This document shows positions 17,898 to 26,734 of a stretch of 64,000 nucleotides of DNA, piece after piece. The notes under the pieces are model-generated. The model was not told the DNA's origin. It was given only the letters and a program-made list of their open reading frames with translations, and searched no databases. Origin of the DNA: Arenicella chitinivorans (GTDB taxonomy: Bacteria; Pseudomonadota; Gammaproteobacteria; Arenicellales; Arenicellaceae); assembly GCF_014651515.1 (NCBI RefSeq), contig NZ_BMXA01000002.1, forward strand, positions 558,001-622,000, given 5' to 3'. Positions within the stretch are counted from its first letter, which is position 1. Every line of letters starts with the position of its first letter. The translations under genes and the position numbers were made by a program.

Positions 17898-19310
17898 ATG
17901 AAAGCACTCGGTTTAGGGATCGGACTTATCACTCTTTTTTACTCACTAACGCTGAACGCAGCCAGCCTGCGTGCAACCCAGCTGCCCAACCTTGAGATAG
18001 AGGGGTCAATAGCACCTGGTAGTCGTAGCCGCTTAGAGGGCGATCGAGTGTTGTTTGCCACGGAGCAATTCGAGGGCGATACTAAAGTGTTTGTCTATGA
18101 CCTTAAGAGCTACCAGTCCGTCGATATTTTAGTCGTTCCAACCCCAACCAATTATCAAGACAACGCTATCTACACTGAGGTCTATTCGGATGGTTCCGTC
18201 GCCTATATTGTTTTAGACGGTGATCTTTACGTCTCCGATGGCACAAAAAGTGGCACGACCCTGGTTGATCAATTTGGTGTCTACAACACCAAAGACGGTG
18301 TATTCAATGCGATATCAAAGGGCATTGTGATCGATGGCGTTTTCTATTTTCAATACTCAGAAGAAGTCGCTTCGAATGGTGTGTTTGGTGAGTACGCTGA
18401 GTCACCAGCGCTCTGGCGAAGTGATGGTACAGCCGCAGGCACATGGAAGTATTCCGGGTCAGACGGCATATGGACTGAGTTGGGGGCCTTCGCAGCAAAA
18501 AATGAACCAGGTTCGGTGTACCTTTTCCGGCCAGATTCTAATGAGCTTTGGAAAACCAACAGTAATCGCGCGGTAATCAAAATTGGTCAACTTGGCCCGA
18601 CTACATCTTGGTCTTACACGTACAACAGAGGTCAACAATTTCAGGTGGTGTCGAACTCACAGGGTCATTTCTTTTGCACCGAACTCGATGGCAAGCTACA
18701 TGACAACGGCGCATTATGGCGACTGTCCAATAATGATTCATTGCAGAAGCTGGCAGACAAGTGTGTGGTTGGCGCGCTCACCGTTGTAAATGACCAGATT
18801 GTGTACAAGGACGCAACAGGTTTGTGGATGACCACTGGCGTTGCTGGAGAAGAGCGCCAAGTTTTTCAGTTTGCTAATGTCAGCAATACATTCGGACAAG
18901 AGCAAATGTGTGTCATCGATAATAAAGCGCACGCTGTGCTCACTTCAAACTCTGCCCACCGTGTTGTGTCAATAGGTGGTAATGGAACCGTGTCTGTCAT
19001 TAAGCAGGATTCACATGATCCAAAGCAGCGAGTAGGGCTGGTGGAATGCCTGCAAGACCAGCTGTTGGTCTACAGCTCACCGGTGAATGAATATGCTCCG
19101 CAACCTGAACGGGTGACCCATTGGCTGATTGAACCCGAAACGAAAGCGATTAAACGCCTTTCAAGTAAGAAGGCATTGGCAGACGTATATCTTGAGGGCC
19201 TAACAACGGGGCGCGCTGCCTCGTTAGGTCAGTTATGCACGGAGAGGTTCTGTTTATTGCCGACTTGGCCTCAGACCTTGCCTGCGGTACTGGATATTCT
19301 TGTAAACTGA
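17898..19310 (+). CDS. Secreted SDGT-repeat (hyalin-like) protein
   Basis: 470 residues starting at the ATG with GGAGG seven bases upstream; a TTG 21 bases earlier is possible but lacks a site. A cleavable signal peptide ends near LNAAS (residues 1-24). The body is predicted beta-rich and contains LYVSDGTKSGT, LWRSDGTAAGTW and ELWKTNSN. The L-W-x-S-D-G-T-x-x-G-T unit is the repeat found in large secreted hyalin-like or ELWxTDGT proteins of marine bacteria, likely a beta-propeller. Function is unknown. It opens the plus-strand island of exported proteins that leads to the sensor kinase, 69 bp before the TonB-like gene. Confidence 0.65.
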   Translation: MKALGLGIGLITLFYSLTLNAASLRATQLPNLEIEGSIAPGSRSRLEGDRVLFATEQFEGDTKVFVYDLKSYQSVDILVVPTPTNYQDNAIYTEVYSDGSVAYIVLDGDLYVSDGTKSGTTLVDQFGVYNTKDGVFNAISKGIVIDGVFYFQYSEEVASNGVFGEYAESPALWRSDGTAAGTWKYSGSDGIWTELGAFAAKNEPGSVYLFRPDSNELWKTNSNRAVIKIGQLGPTTSWSYTYNRGQQFQVVSNSQGHFFCTELDGKLHDNGALWRLSNNDSLQKLADKCVVGALTVVNDQIVYKDATGLWMTTGVAGEERQVFQFANVSNTFGQEQMCVIDNKAHAVLTSNSAHRVVSIGGNGTVSVIKQDSHDPKQRVGLVECLQDQLLVYSSPVNEYAPQPERVTHWLIEPETKAIKRLSSKKALADVYLEGLTTGRAASLGQLCTERFCLLPTWPQTLPAVLDILVN

Positions 19311-19379
19311 CACTCTTTCCGATTAATCAATCTAATCACCTTCAAGCCTTGTCGCATTGATCAACCTCGGTATCAGATT

Positions 19380-20423
19380 ATGGTGAGAACTCTCTTTCGA
19401 ATGGCGGCCCTAGGCTGGTTTTTATTTAGTTGCACGAACGCTCACGCAGCTTCGGATCAGATCCTGAGCTACACTGCGCCTAAAGTGGTTAAAGGGTCCG
19501 TCATCGTTGAATACCCGCCTGTTGAAGAGTTGTATGGCAAAGAGGCTTGGGTCGATCTCAGTTTTATGGTGAGCGAGACCGGGCAGCCATTTGACATAGA
19601 GGTGACCGACAGCAGTGGCGCCAAGGCATTTATTAAGCAAGCGGTGCAGGCATTGGAGAAGGGGCTATACTCTCCGGCGATGCAAAATGGCGTACCCATT
19701 GAAGCAAGTCAGGAAATGCGCGTTCGATTTCAGATACAAGGCTCACTGAAAGCTGCTTATCCAAAGTTCGTGCGCCGCTTTCGCAGTTTAATGAACGCAT
19801 TGAAGCGTAACGATGTGGATAAAGCCTCTCGAATCATGGCCAAGCTTGACACGATGGACATTCGAAACTTGTACGAGGATGCATACCTGAATATCGCACG
19901 GTTTAATTACGCCGTCGCGACTGATCAACCGGATGTAACACAACTACGATTCTTGTCTCGTGCGGTGGACGGTCAGGGTCAAGAAGGCTATCTCCCCTCA
20001 AAGCTTTACCTTGGTTCGATGGAGCTAAAATTTAACCTAGAGGTACAGACCAAAGATTATGTGTCTGCGTTACATACCTATCGCAGGATGACAAAGCTCG
20101 ATGAAAGTGGAGGGTTGGAAGCAAAGTACCAGCAACTTCACACTCAAATTCTGGCACTGAAGTCTACGCCGGGAAGCTATCAGGTGGTTGGTGAGTTGGC
20201 GGAGTCTGGTATTTGGCGATTCGATTTATTTAAAATGCGGTTTAGCTTGCACGACGTACGCGGTGAAATCTCGGATTTGAAACTCAAGTGTTCTGCGCGA
20301 CGTGTATCACTACCAGTTCGTGTTGACGCCGAGTTTAAAATACCTGCGTCTTACGGAGCCTGCGCGCTTGTGGTTTCCGGGGCAGAGGGCACTCAATTTA
20401 AGGTTCTGCAAACAACCCTTTGA
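19380..20423 (+). CDS. Secreted protein with TonB C-terminal-like domain
   Basis: 347 residues with a signal peptide ending near AHAAS (1-24) instead of the usual TonB membrane anchor. Residues about 45-120 (YPPVEELYGKEAWVDLSFMVSETGQPFDIEV, then a helix and YSPAMQNGVPIEASQ) match the TonB C-terminal fold, which normally touches TonB-dependent receptors. The remainder is helical, TPR-like, then a beta domain. As a free periplasmic protein without ExbB/ExbD nearby it is unlikely to transduce energy. It is probably a binding module of the same exported set as its neighbours. Confidence 0.65.
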   Translation: MVRTLFRMAALGWFLFSCTNAHAASDQILSYTAPKVVKGSVIVEYPPVEELYGKEAWVDLSFMVSETGQPFDIEVTDSSGAKAFIKQAVQALEKGLYSPAMQNGVPIEASQEMRVRFQIQGSLKAAYPKFVRRFRSLMNALKRNDVDKASRIMAKLDTMDIRNLYEDAYLNIARFNYAVATDQPDVTQLRFLSRAVDGQGQEGYLPSKLYLGSMELKFNLEVQTKDYVSALHTYRRMTKLDESGGLEAKYQQLHTQILALKSTPGSYQVVGELAESGIWRFDLFKMRFSLHDVRGEISDLKLKCSARRVSLPVRVDAEFKIPASYGACALVVSGAEGTQFKVLQTTL

Positions 20424-20579
20424 TGGCTCCCAATGGAACAAGGATTGTGACACACGAGTCACTGGGACCAATAAAGAGCTGGGTGGTATCTGGGTATTTT
20501 TGATGAACTCATTGTCCTTTGCTCATTAACGTTGTACTTTGGGTGTCATTCTGTATCCAAATTAGTTAACACTGCGATT

Positions 20580-21680
20580 ATGACTCTTAGATTAGGACAG
20601 ACCCGCGCACACGCCAAATTGGTCGTTTCACAACGCATGCTTTGGTTGACGCTGATTTGCGGCCTGCAGACTGGCTGTACCACATTTATTCCGGGTGTCG
20701 ACCGGGTATTGTTTCGAAACAGCTCAGCCCAAGTCGGACCGTTGGTAACCACCGAGCAACAGTACCCAACCGAGATCAGTGCCGATGGCGGCAACCAAGC
20801 AACACCTGCAGATAAAGAGGTAGTTGTAGTTGAAGAGGTAGCTGAAGTTGAAGAGGTAAGCAGGCCAGAGAATGCGGCGGCTACAGCTGTCGACAAACAG
20901 GAAGCGCCAGCAGCGCCACTAGCCCATTCATCACCCGTTGATAGCAGTCCAACAAAACCAACACCACGCGTAACACCACCTAAACCGGTGGCGACTGTCC
21001 CCAGCGCAGCGCCAACGGAGCATGAGACCGCGCTCAATGAAATTGCCATCGAATACGGTTCTGTGGCGGGAAAAGTGGTACTCACCGGTGGTGAAGGTCA
21101 AGCATTGCCCAGCACCGGCACCATGATTACATTGACGCCCACAACGATGAGTCAAAATGAGCTGGATCGCCAACCGCAAGTTCACATCATTGATATGGAA
21201 GATAAAGCTTACCAACCTCGTTATTCAGCGATCCATGCTGGCGATCAGGTCGTGTTTGTGAATAAAGATAATATTCGGCACAACGTGTTTTCGTCGTCTG
21301 GGAACAATGCGTTCGACCTGGGAACTTACGGCGCTGGGCTGAAGCGCGCTGTGGCACTAAAGGAACCCGGTATCGTCAAAATCTACTGTAATATTCATTC
21401 CGAGATGGCGACTTTCATTGCGGTCGGTAATCAGGGGTTGAGTACTAAAGTGGATGACCAAGGCCGCTATCGTATTCAGGATGTTTTGCCCGGTACCTAT
21501 GAGATGAGTATTTGGAATATTCGTGGTGAAACAAAACAAGAGATTAAAGTGAGTGCCGGGAAGACTACCAACGTGATTGATCGTATTGATACCACGGCAT
21601 TCAAGGTCGAGCCGCATAAGAATAAATTTGGGGGAAAATATTCTAAAAACGCCACGTTGTTCGAAGATGAGTTCTACTAA
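20580..21680 (+). CDS. Cupredoxin-domain envelope protein (methylamine-utilisation-like)
   Basis: 366 residues from the ATG at 20580. No start has a clear ribosome site, and TTG 20532 or ATG 20637 are alternatives. A hydrophobic segment ends LQTGC, an imperfect lipobox at Cys33. A low-complexity linker rich in Glu/Val then Pro/Thr (80-150) follows. The cupredoxin domain (about 155-285) keeps type-1 copper ligands: His234, then Cys270, His273 and Met276 in CNIHSEM. A carboxypeptidase-regulatory-like beta domain follows (286-335). Such proteins are often annotated methylamine utilisation proteins without evidence for that role. The stop overlaps the kinase start by one base (TAATG), implying coupled expression. 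Confidence 0.8.
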   Translation: MTLRLGQTRAHAKLVVSQRMLWLTLICGLQTGCTTFIPGVDRVLFRNSSAQVGPLVTTEQQYPTEISADGGNQATPADKEVVVVEEVAEVEEVSRPENAAATAVDKQEAPAAPLAHSSPVDSSPTKPTPRVTPPKPVATVPSAAPTEHETALNEIAIEYGSVAGKVVLTGGEGQALPSTGTMITLTPTTMSQNELDRQPQVHIIDMEDKAYQPRYSAIHAGDQVVFVNKDNIRHNVFSSSGNNAFDLGTYGAGLKRAVALKEPGIVKIYCNIHSEMATFIAVGNQGLSTKVDDQGRYRIQDVLPGTYEMSIWNIRGETKQEIKVSAGKTTNVIDRIDTTAFKVEPHKNKFGGKYSKNATLFEDEFY

Positions 21681-23803
21681 TGTCGACCCCCAAGATTCGG
21701 TTTGGGCTTCGTGAGAAGCTATTTTTTCTGATATTGGTCGCCTTTGGCGCGCTAATACTGACTACATTCTGGCAGATAGGTGTACAAGCTCGACAGGTCT
21801 CAGCGGATACCATTGGTCAATCATTGCGACAATCCAGTACCGTGCTCGATACCAAGATCGAGAGCCGTTTTAACTCAATCGGCGAGGTCGCTAGGAGTAT
21901 TGCTCGGGACAGTCGAATACTGCCGTTGGTGTATGAAAGCGAAGTATTGACGTTGCAAGATCAAAGCCAGGAATTTCAGAAGCAGTTGGATTTTGACATC
22001 CTCTTTTTTACTGATGGCGTGGGAAATATCTTGGCACGCTCAGATCGACCTGATGCGGTCGGTCAGAATATGGCCGGGAAGGCACCGTTTTTTGATACGG
22101 CGTTATCCGGAAAATCTGGGCAGGGCTATTTCGTGAGTCAAGGACGCTTGATGCAGATCGTGACTGAGCCGATCTTCGATAATGTCGCTACGGATGTGGT
22201 TCGTGGCACTGTGGCCGTCGCGTATGAGTTTAGTAATGCGATGGCGAATGAAATTGTCTCGCTTACAGTGAGTGATATTGGTTTCTTCAGCTTTGCTCGA
22301 GATGCAAGTCGTCAAGTCAGCGGTGTGAACAATATTTATGTTACCGACGATGCTTTGAGCACCGCGTTGAATCAGTATTTTAAGGACGACAGCATGCGCT
22401 GGAGGCCCATGTTTGACACCAAGGCGGCGGTTCAGAACATGCAGATGACCCTCAATGAGCAGGAGTATTTTGCGGTTGCTCGACGAGTAGGAAACGCGGG
22501 TGGTGACCCCTTAGGTTTCGTGTTGATTCTGCGTTCCAGTGCCGACTTGCTGGCACCGTTCACGCGAATTCAAAATACCGTGCTGGTGATTGGTGGTCTG
22601 TGCCTAATTGTGGCGTTCATGCTGGCGGCGTTTGTAGCGTTTCGTATCAGTCGCCCAATTATTGAATTGGTCTCGGTGACCGGCGATATTCGAGAAGGAG
22701 TTTTTCCCAGCAAAGACTCTGCGCCCAAGACCAACGATGAGATAGGCGTCTTGTACCGCGCCGTGGTGGACATGGGGAACACCTTAAAAGAGAAGGCGGA
22801 ACTGGAGAACTATCTGGCCCAGATGTCCAATGAACTGAACACAGACACGGCGCTTACCAACAGTGATTTGGGTGTTGGCATGGCGTTGGATGACACCCTA
22901 AAGCCGGGCGGGGTCGCACTCATGAGTGCGGAAGCCGCTCCCGTTGCAGACCACACAGCTGTTGGTAAGTCGACACCATCGATTGCACCGGGTACGGTGA
23001 TCGCAGACCGCTACGAGGTGCTCAAGCCGATTGGACGAGGTGCCATGGGACTGGTGCTTCTGGTGCAGGATCGAGACCTGGATGAACGCACCGCACTAAA
23101 ATTACTGCCACGCGATTTGTTTTCAGACAATGATGCACTGAGTATTAAAGAAGAAATTCGATTGGCGCGTCGGATCACGCATCGAAATATTCTTCGCACC
23201 TTTGATATGGGGAGTTGGGATGGGTTTACTTATATCAGTATGGAGTATGTGCCCGGCTATGACCTGGATTTTTTACTTAAAAAACGCGGTGCGCAGGATC
23301 GCTATATTGCGCTGTTGATGGGGCGGCAAATTTGCTCAGCCATGAACGCCGCGCATGAGGAGGGCGTCATTCATTTGGATTTGAAACCAGGTAACATGAT
23401 GGTTAATCGGCAGGGTATTCTAAAGATCATGGATTTTGGTCTGGCGCGCAGCGTGGCCAGTCAGGAAGTGCGCTCTGCCGACCAAACTGGGACTCAGATT
23501 ATGGGCACGCCGCGCTATATGGCACCAGAGCAGTTTTTGCACGAAGAGCTGGACCAGCGCACCGATATCTACGCCATCGGCATTATTCTATACACCCTGC
23601 TGAGTGGTGAGCCGCCGTTCACACATCAAGATTACATGAAGCTAGCTGAGATGCATGTGCACCAAGATCTGCCGTTGATTCAAGGCGTGGACGGTCTCAT
23701 TACGGGTGAGCTTGATCAGATTATTCGTAAGGCCACCGAGAAAAATCCGGCCAATCGCTACCAATCGGTACGCGAGATGTTGGAACAGCTCAGCCAAGTC
23801 TAG
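21680..23803 (+). CDS. Transmembrane sensor Ser/Thr protein kinase (Cache-HAMP-Hanks kinase)
   Basis: 707 residues. Helix 1 (13-31) and helix 2 (299-321) flank a periplasmic Cache-like sensor (32-298). A HAMP linker (322-375), a short coiled region and a Hanks-type kinase domain (444-707) follow. The kinase is complete: glycine loop GRGAMG (452-457), Lys474 in ALKLL, helix-C Glu, HLDLKPGN with Asp567, DFG 585-587, APE 615-617. The HRD Arg is Leu, so activation-loop phosphorylation may not be needed. Sensor plus HAMP on the N-terminal side is the layout of histidine kinases and is unusual for a Hanks kinase, which more often has C-terminal extracellular repeats. It probably phosphorylates FHA-read targets; a PP2C and an FHA gene lie close by. 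Confidence 0.92.
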   Translation: MSTPKIRFGLREKLFFLILVAFGALILTTFWQIGVQARQVSADTIGQSLRQSSTVLDTKIESRFNSIGEVARSIARDSRILPLVYESEVLTLQDQSQEFQKQLDFDILFFTDGVGNILARSDRPDAVGQNMAGKAPFFDTALSGKSGQGYFVSQGRLMQIVTEPIFDNVATDVVRGTVAVAYEFSNAMANEIVSLTVSDIGFFSFARDASRQVSGVNNIYVTDDALSTALNQYFKDDSMRWRPMFDTKAAVQNMQMTLNEQEYFAVARRVGNAGGDPLGFVLILRSSADLLAPFTRIQNTVLVIGGLCLIVAFMLAAFVAFRISRPIIELVSVTGDIREGVFPSKDSAPKTNDEIGVLYRAVVDMGNTLKEKAELENYLAQMSNELNTDTALTNSDLGVGMALDDTLKPGGVALMSAEAAPVADHTAVGKSTPSIAPGTVIADRYEVLKPIGRGAMGLVLLVQDRDLDERTALKLLPRDLFSDNDALSIKEEIRLARRITHRNILRTFDMGSWDGFTYISMEYVPGYDLDFLLKKRGAQDRYIALLMGRQICSAMNAAHEEGVIHLDLKPGNMMVNRQGILKIMDFGLARSVASQEVRSADQTGTQIMGTPRYMAPEQFLHEELDQRTDIYAIGIILYTLLSGEPPFTHQDYMKLAEMHVHQDLPLIQGVDGLITGELDQIIRKATEKNPANRYQSVREMLEQLSQV

Positions 23804-23813
23804 TGCGATCAGC

Positions 23814-25154
23814 CTAGCGCTTGAAGCCCATTTGCCAGCGTAATGTCAGTAGCCATTCATCGTGGTCCTCCCAGCGACCGGCACGTTCTACTTGATTGTC
23901 GGCATATTCGATGATCAGGCGCAGCCGGTCGGAAAAATCCACATTCAGCGCATAATCGATTTTGCGCCAGTCCCAGGTTAGGCTGGGGGTTGGAAACGCA
24001 GGGTGGCCAGCGAAATCATTACTTAGTTTGGAGTATCGAATCACCGGTGTGATGGCAATCGGGGTATTAAACACATAGCTGGCTTCCACTTCGAAACCGT
24101 CGCGATCCAGGCCAGCCAAGTCCTGTTTGACGTATTGAGAGAAGAGAGCAAAATCACCCATGTAGTACCAGGCGTTAATACCACTCTCCGTTTTCTGCGT
24201 GGACGTGGTGGGCAAGCGAATACCTTCTGCGCCCGGAACATCGCTCAGGTCCAGTAAATCCAAGTCGCCGCCATAAAAAGTGCCATTTAATTTGCGTGTC
24301 TTCGCCAGATCACGCTCATAATGGTATGCGAGCAGTCCGAGTCTGTGTTTTTGATCAGCGGAATTGAATCGATATCCGAGGCCGATGCCAAGCTCCGGGT
24401 TGCTCGATAAATCAAAGTCCTCAACCTCGGCATCGTACAACATGACGATGCCGCTTTTGAGCTCGGGGTCGGGGTTACTATTCGGTGGGACGCGGAATTC
24501 TTCCGTTCCATTGTCACCGGCTAACGCGTGTGCATCGCGGATAAAGACTGGGTTACCGGTTGTGTAACTGAGTCGACCGTAAAAACCGGAAGCCAGGTCA
24601 AAACCGGCTTCAATACCGCTATCTTCCAACCGATTAAATGCGGTTGACACCACGCCATAGCTCTCGGTCCGGCGCTCGCGTTGTTGCTCAAACTTCTTGA
24701 ATTTTCCGATCTGCGCGTACGCGCTGTTGCGTGTTGGAAGGCGAGTGGCTCCGAAGGCATCTCCGTAGCGCAGAAACAGAGCATCGACATCTATTTTGTG
24801 GTCGCCTGAGGTTGGGTTTCGATCGTACAGGTCAATGGCGTCAAGCTTAAATTGCAACTGCACGGCGTCAGCGAGTTGCCACTTGCCTGCGGCGCTAATG
24901 AGCGAAATCTCTGCATGGCCGCCTTCGTCGACAGTTTCAATAAATGCGGACTCTGCACCGACGGGTAATTGAATTGGACTAAAGGGAAAGCCAGTTGGGA
25001 ACCGTGTTTGGTCGCTATAGCGGTAGTTTGCCTTGACTTCAAGTTGCACGTCGAGCGTTTCGCTGAGCGCAGGTGTCGCACACCATGCAGTCAACAGCAG
25101 AGGTAGGCATTTGAGGTGGTTGTATTGGTGTAGGCGTGGTGTGTTTTTATTCAT
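23814..25154 (-). CDS. Outer-membrane beta-barrel protein of unknown cargo
   Basis: 446 residues. After a signal peptide (about 1-31, ending PALSE) the protein is a succession of amphipathic beta strands with aromatic girdles, for example FYGRLSYTTGN, LGIGLGYRF, HRLGLLAYHYER and RLRLIIEYADNQ, and ends LTLRWQMGFKR. This is the pattern of a 16-18 strand porin or alginate-export-like barrel. I cannot assign a substrate. Its end is 10 bp from the end of the convergent sensor-kinase gene. It lies downstream of the PP2C and FHA genes on the same strand, 74 bp after PP2C. Confidence 0.75.
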   Translation of the reverse strand: MNKNTPRLHQYNHLKCLPLLLTAWCATPALSETLDVQLEVKANYRYSDQTRFPTGFPFSPIQLPVGAESAFIETVDEGGHAEISLISAAGKWQLADAVQLQFKLDAIDLYDRNPTSGDHKIDVDALFLRYGDAFGATRLPTRNSAYAQIGKFKKFEQQRERRTESYGVVSTAFNRLEDSGIEAGFDLASGFYGRLSYTTGNPVFIRDAHALAGDNGTEEFRVPPNSNPDPELKSGIVMLYDAEVEDFDLSSNPELGIGLGYRFNSADQKHRLGLLAYHYERDLAKTRKLNGTFYGGDLDLLDLSDVPGAEGIRLPTTSTQKTESGINAWYYMGDFALFSQYVKQDLAGLDRDGFEVEASYVFNTPIAITPVIRYSKLSNDFAGHPAFPTPSLTWDWRKIDYALNVDFSDRLRLIIEYADNQVERAGRWEDHDEWLLTLRWQMGFKR

Positions 25155-25228
25155 TTGGTCCGTCCAGTTTTGTCATGGAGGGTGTTCGGCGGCCGGGCTG
25201 CTGAGCAGTGATAACCGCTATCGGCTTT

Positions 25229-26014
25229 TCAATTACGTAGTTTGTCTACTGGCTTTCTGATGGCGGAGAAGAGACGTTCAAGCAGGCTTGGTTTGGTGTA
25301 ATATCGCGCTGCGATCAGAGTTATATTGTCGCTCTGGCCTGCACCGCCCGCTTTTGCCAAACCTGCCCATTTGCGTAGCAATTCTGTGGTCATCGGTGCA
25401 CTGCTGAGCGCGCGAGTTACCGATTGCATATCGACTTGACTCCAAAGGCCATCACTACAAAGCAGTAAGGTGTCTCCTTCGCGCGCCACGCTGCTGTCAG
25501 TATCGGGGAGCACGTCGTCGAGCGCTCCCAGGCACATATAAAGTTGATTTGGCGTTACCGCATCCTCAGTCTCAGGCACGGCTGTCGGATCCGAACGCTG
25601 CAATTCGACCATGGAGTGGTCTGTGGTTCTGAGTACGGTTTCACCATCTCGAATCAAGTAGGCGCGACTGTCACCAACGTGCCCCCAGAATAGTTGGTCT
25701 TCGTGTGTTAGCACGAGTACCAGTGTGGTGCATGCCAGTTCGTCACCACCGACATTGAGAACGCGTTCATTACAGTCCTGAATTAGTTCGTGCAGGGCGG
25801 TTTGTGGATTCTGACTGTTTAGCAAGTTCGTCAGCTGTGCATGTATGTATTCAATCGCAGCTTCCGCCGCCGCGCCACCGGTTTTGTGTCCGCCGGCACC
25901 GTCCGCCACCACCAACAGGCACCGTTCACCCGTGGGGCTTTGTGCCATCAAAAAGCGATCTTGTTGCTCATCTCGATCGCCGATCTCGGTATCGACTACG
26001 CAATTCCAGGGCAT
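25229..26014 (-). CDS. PP2C-family Ser/Thr protein phosphatase
   Basis: 261 residues. This metal-dependent phosphatase would reverse Hanks-kinase phosphorylation in the cytoplasm. Metal-binding motifs are intact: GDRDEQQDR near the N-terminus, VADGAGGHKTGG (36-47), HVGDSRAYL, CSDGLWSQV and QSDNITLIAARY. There is no membrane segment. It is 18 bp downstream of the double-FHA gene and forms with it the phosphatase/reader half of a phospho-signalling set whose kinase is encoded 1.4 kb away on the opposite strand. Confidence 0.93.
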   Translation of the reverse strand: MPWNCVVDTEIGDRDEQQDRFLMAQSPTGERCLLVVADGAGGHKTGGAAAEAAIEYIHAQLTNLLNSQNPQTALHELIQDCNERVLNVGGDELACTTLVLVLTHEDQLFWGHVGDSRAYLIRDGETVLRTTDHSMVELQRSDPTAVPETEDAVTPNQLYMCLGALDDVLPDTDSSVAREGDTLLLCSDGLWSQVDMQSVTRALSSAPMTTELLRKWAGLAKAGGAGQSDNITLIAARYYTKPSLLERLFSAIRKPVDKLRN

Positions 26015-26032
26015 GACGCTGAGTTTCGAGCT

Positions 26033-26734
26033 TTAATCGAGTCGATTAAAGAATTCGAATTCAATGTCTCGCACGATGAATCCGCTGCCATCGATCAGTT
26101 TGACGGGGTCGACAACTTGCTTGTTCTGAAAAATAGCGTTTCCACGTTTATGCGGAACTAGCTCGTAGCTGCTGCCTTGGCGTTCAATCGTTGCCGCGAT
26201 TGCCGGGGCAAACCAGCCGGACGTTTTGATATCGGCATTTTTACCGCCACCAATAATCGTTCGCGGTTTCTGGATGAGCAGTTTTTGCGGTTCGCCGGAT
26301 GCCGTTTTATAGGTCACATAACACTGCTTGGTCTTCTGTCTTAGCTTATCAAGCTCAGTCTTGTCGGTCAGGTTATAGAACTCTGTTTTGTCTGACGCGA
26401 CGCTTTGTGAAGCATCCAAATCTTGGTCGTTCGTGGCGCCAATGCCAGCCTTCGCCATAAATTTGATGACAAAGTTATGAATTTGAATTTCATCCCAGTA
26501 TTTCAGTTTCTCGCGGTTAACTTTTTCATTGTTGAGAAAAACACCATTCTGACTCTCAAGGTCAACCACGTAATAATCGCCGTCCTGGTATTCGATGGCG
26601 GCGTGAACGCGCGATACCCCAGGGTCGGGCAGGACGATCGTGTTGTCGTCGACCCGACCGAGTGTGATGCGCTCTTCACCCAGTTCCAGTTGTGTCTTTA
26701 ACTCATTACCACAGTAAACCCGAATGTAACCCAT
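26033..26734 (-). CDS. Double FHA-domain phosphothreonine-reader protein
   Basis: 233 residues. The first FHA domain (about 1-95) has ITLGRVDDNTIVL, then GVSRVHA and SQNGVFLNN, so the phosphothreonine-binding Arg, Ser, His and Asn are all present. A charged linker with SQSVASDKTEF follows and could itself be phosphorylated. The second domain (about 150-233) keeps the beta framework (PRTIIGGGKNADI, GNAIFQNKQV) but lacks the S-x-x-H core, so it is probably structural. No membrane segment is seen. First gene of the minus-strand fha-pp2c-barrel run. Confidence 0.9.
   Translation of the reverse strand: MGYIRVYCGNELKTQLELGEERITLGRVDDNTIVLPDPGVSRVHAAIEYQDGDYYVVDLESQNGVFLNNEKVNREKLKYWDEIQIHNFVIKFMAKAGIGATNDQDLDASQSVASDKTEFYNLTDKTELDKLRQKTKQCYVTYKTASGEPQKLLIQKPRTIIGGGKNADIKTSGWFAPAIAATIERQGSSYELVPHKRGNAIFQNKQVVDPVKLIDGSGFIVRDIEFEFFNRLD

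Noticed and set aside
20546-21085. 179-codon minus-strand ORF
   Set aside because: Antisense to the repetitive linker of the cupredoxin protein; its low-complexity Ser/Thr/Ala content is the mirror of that linker.
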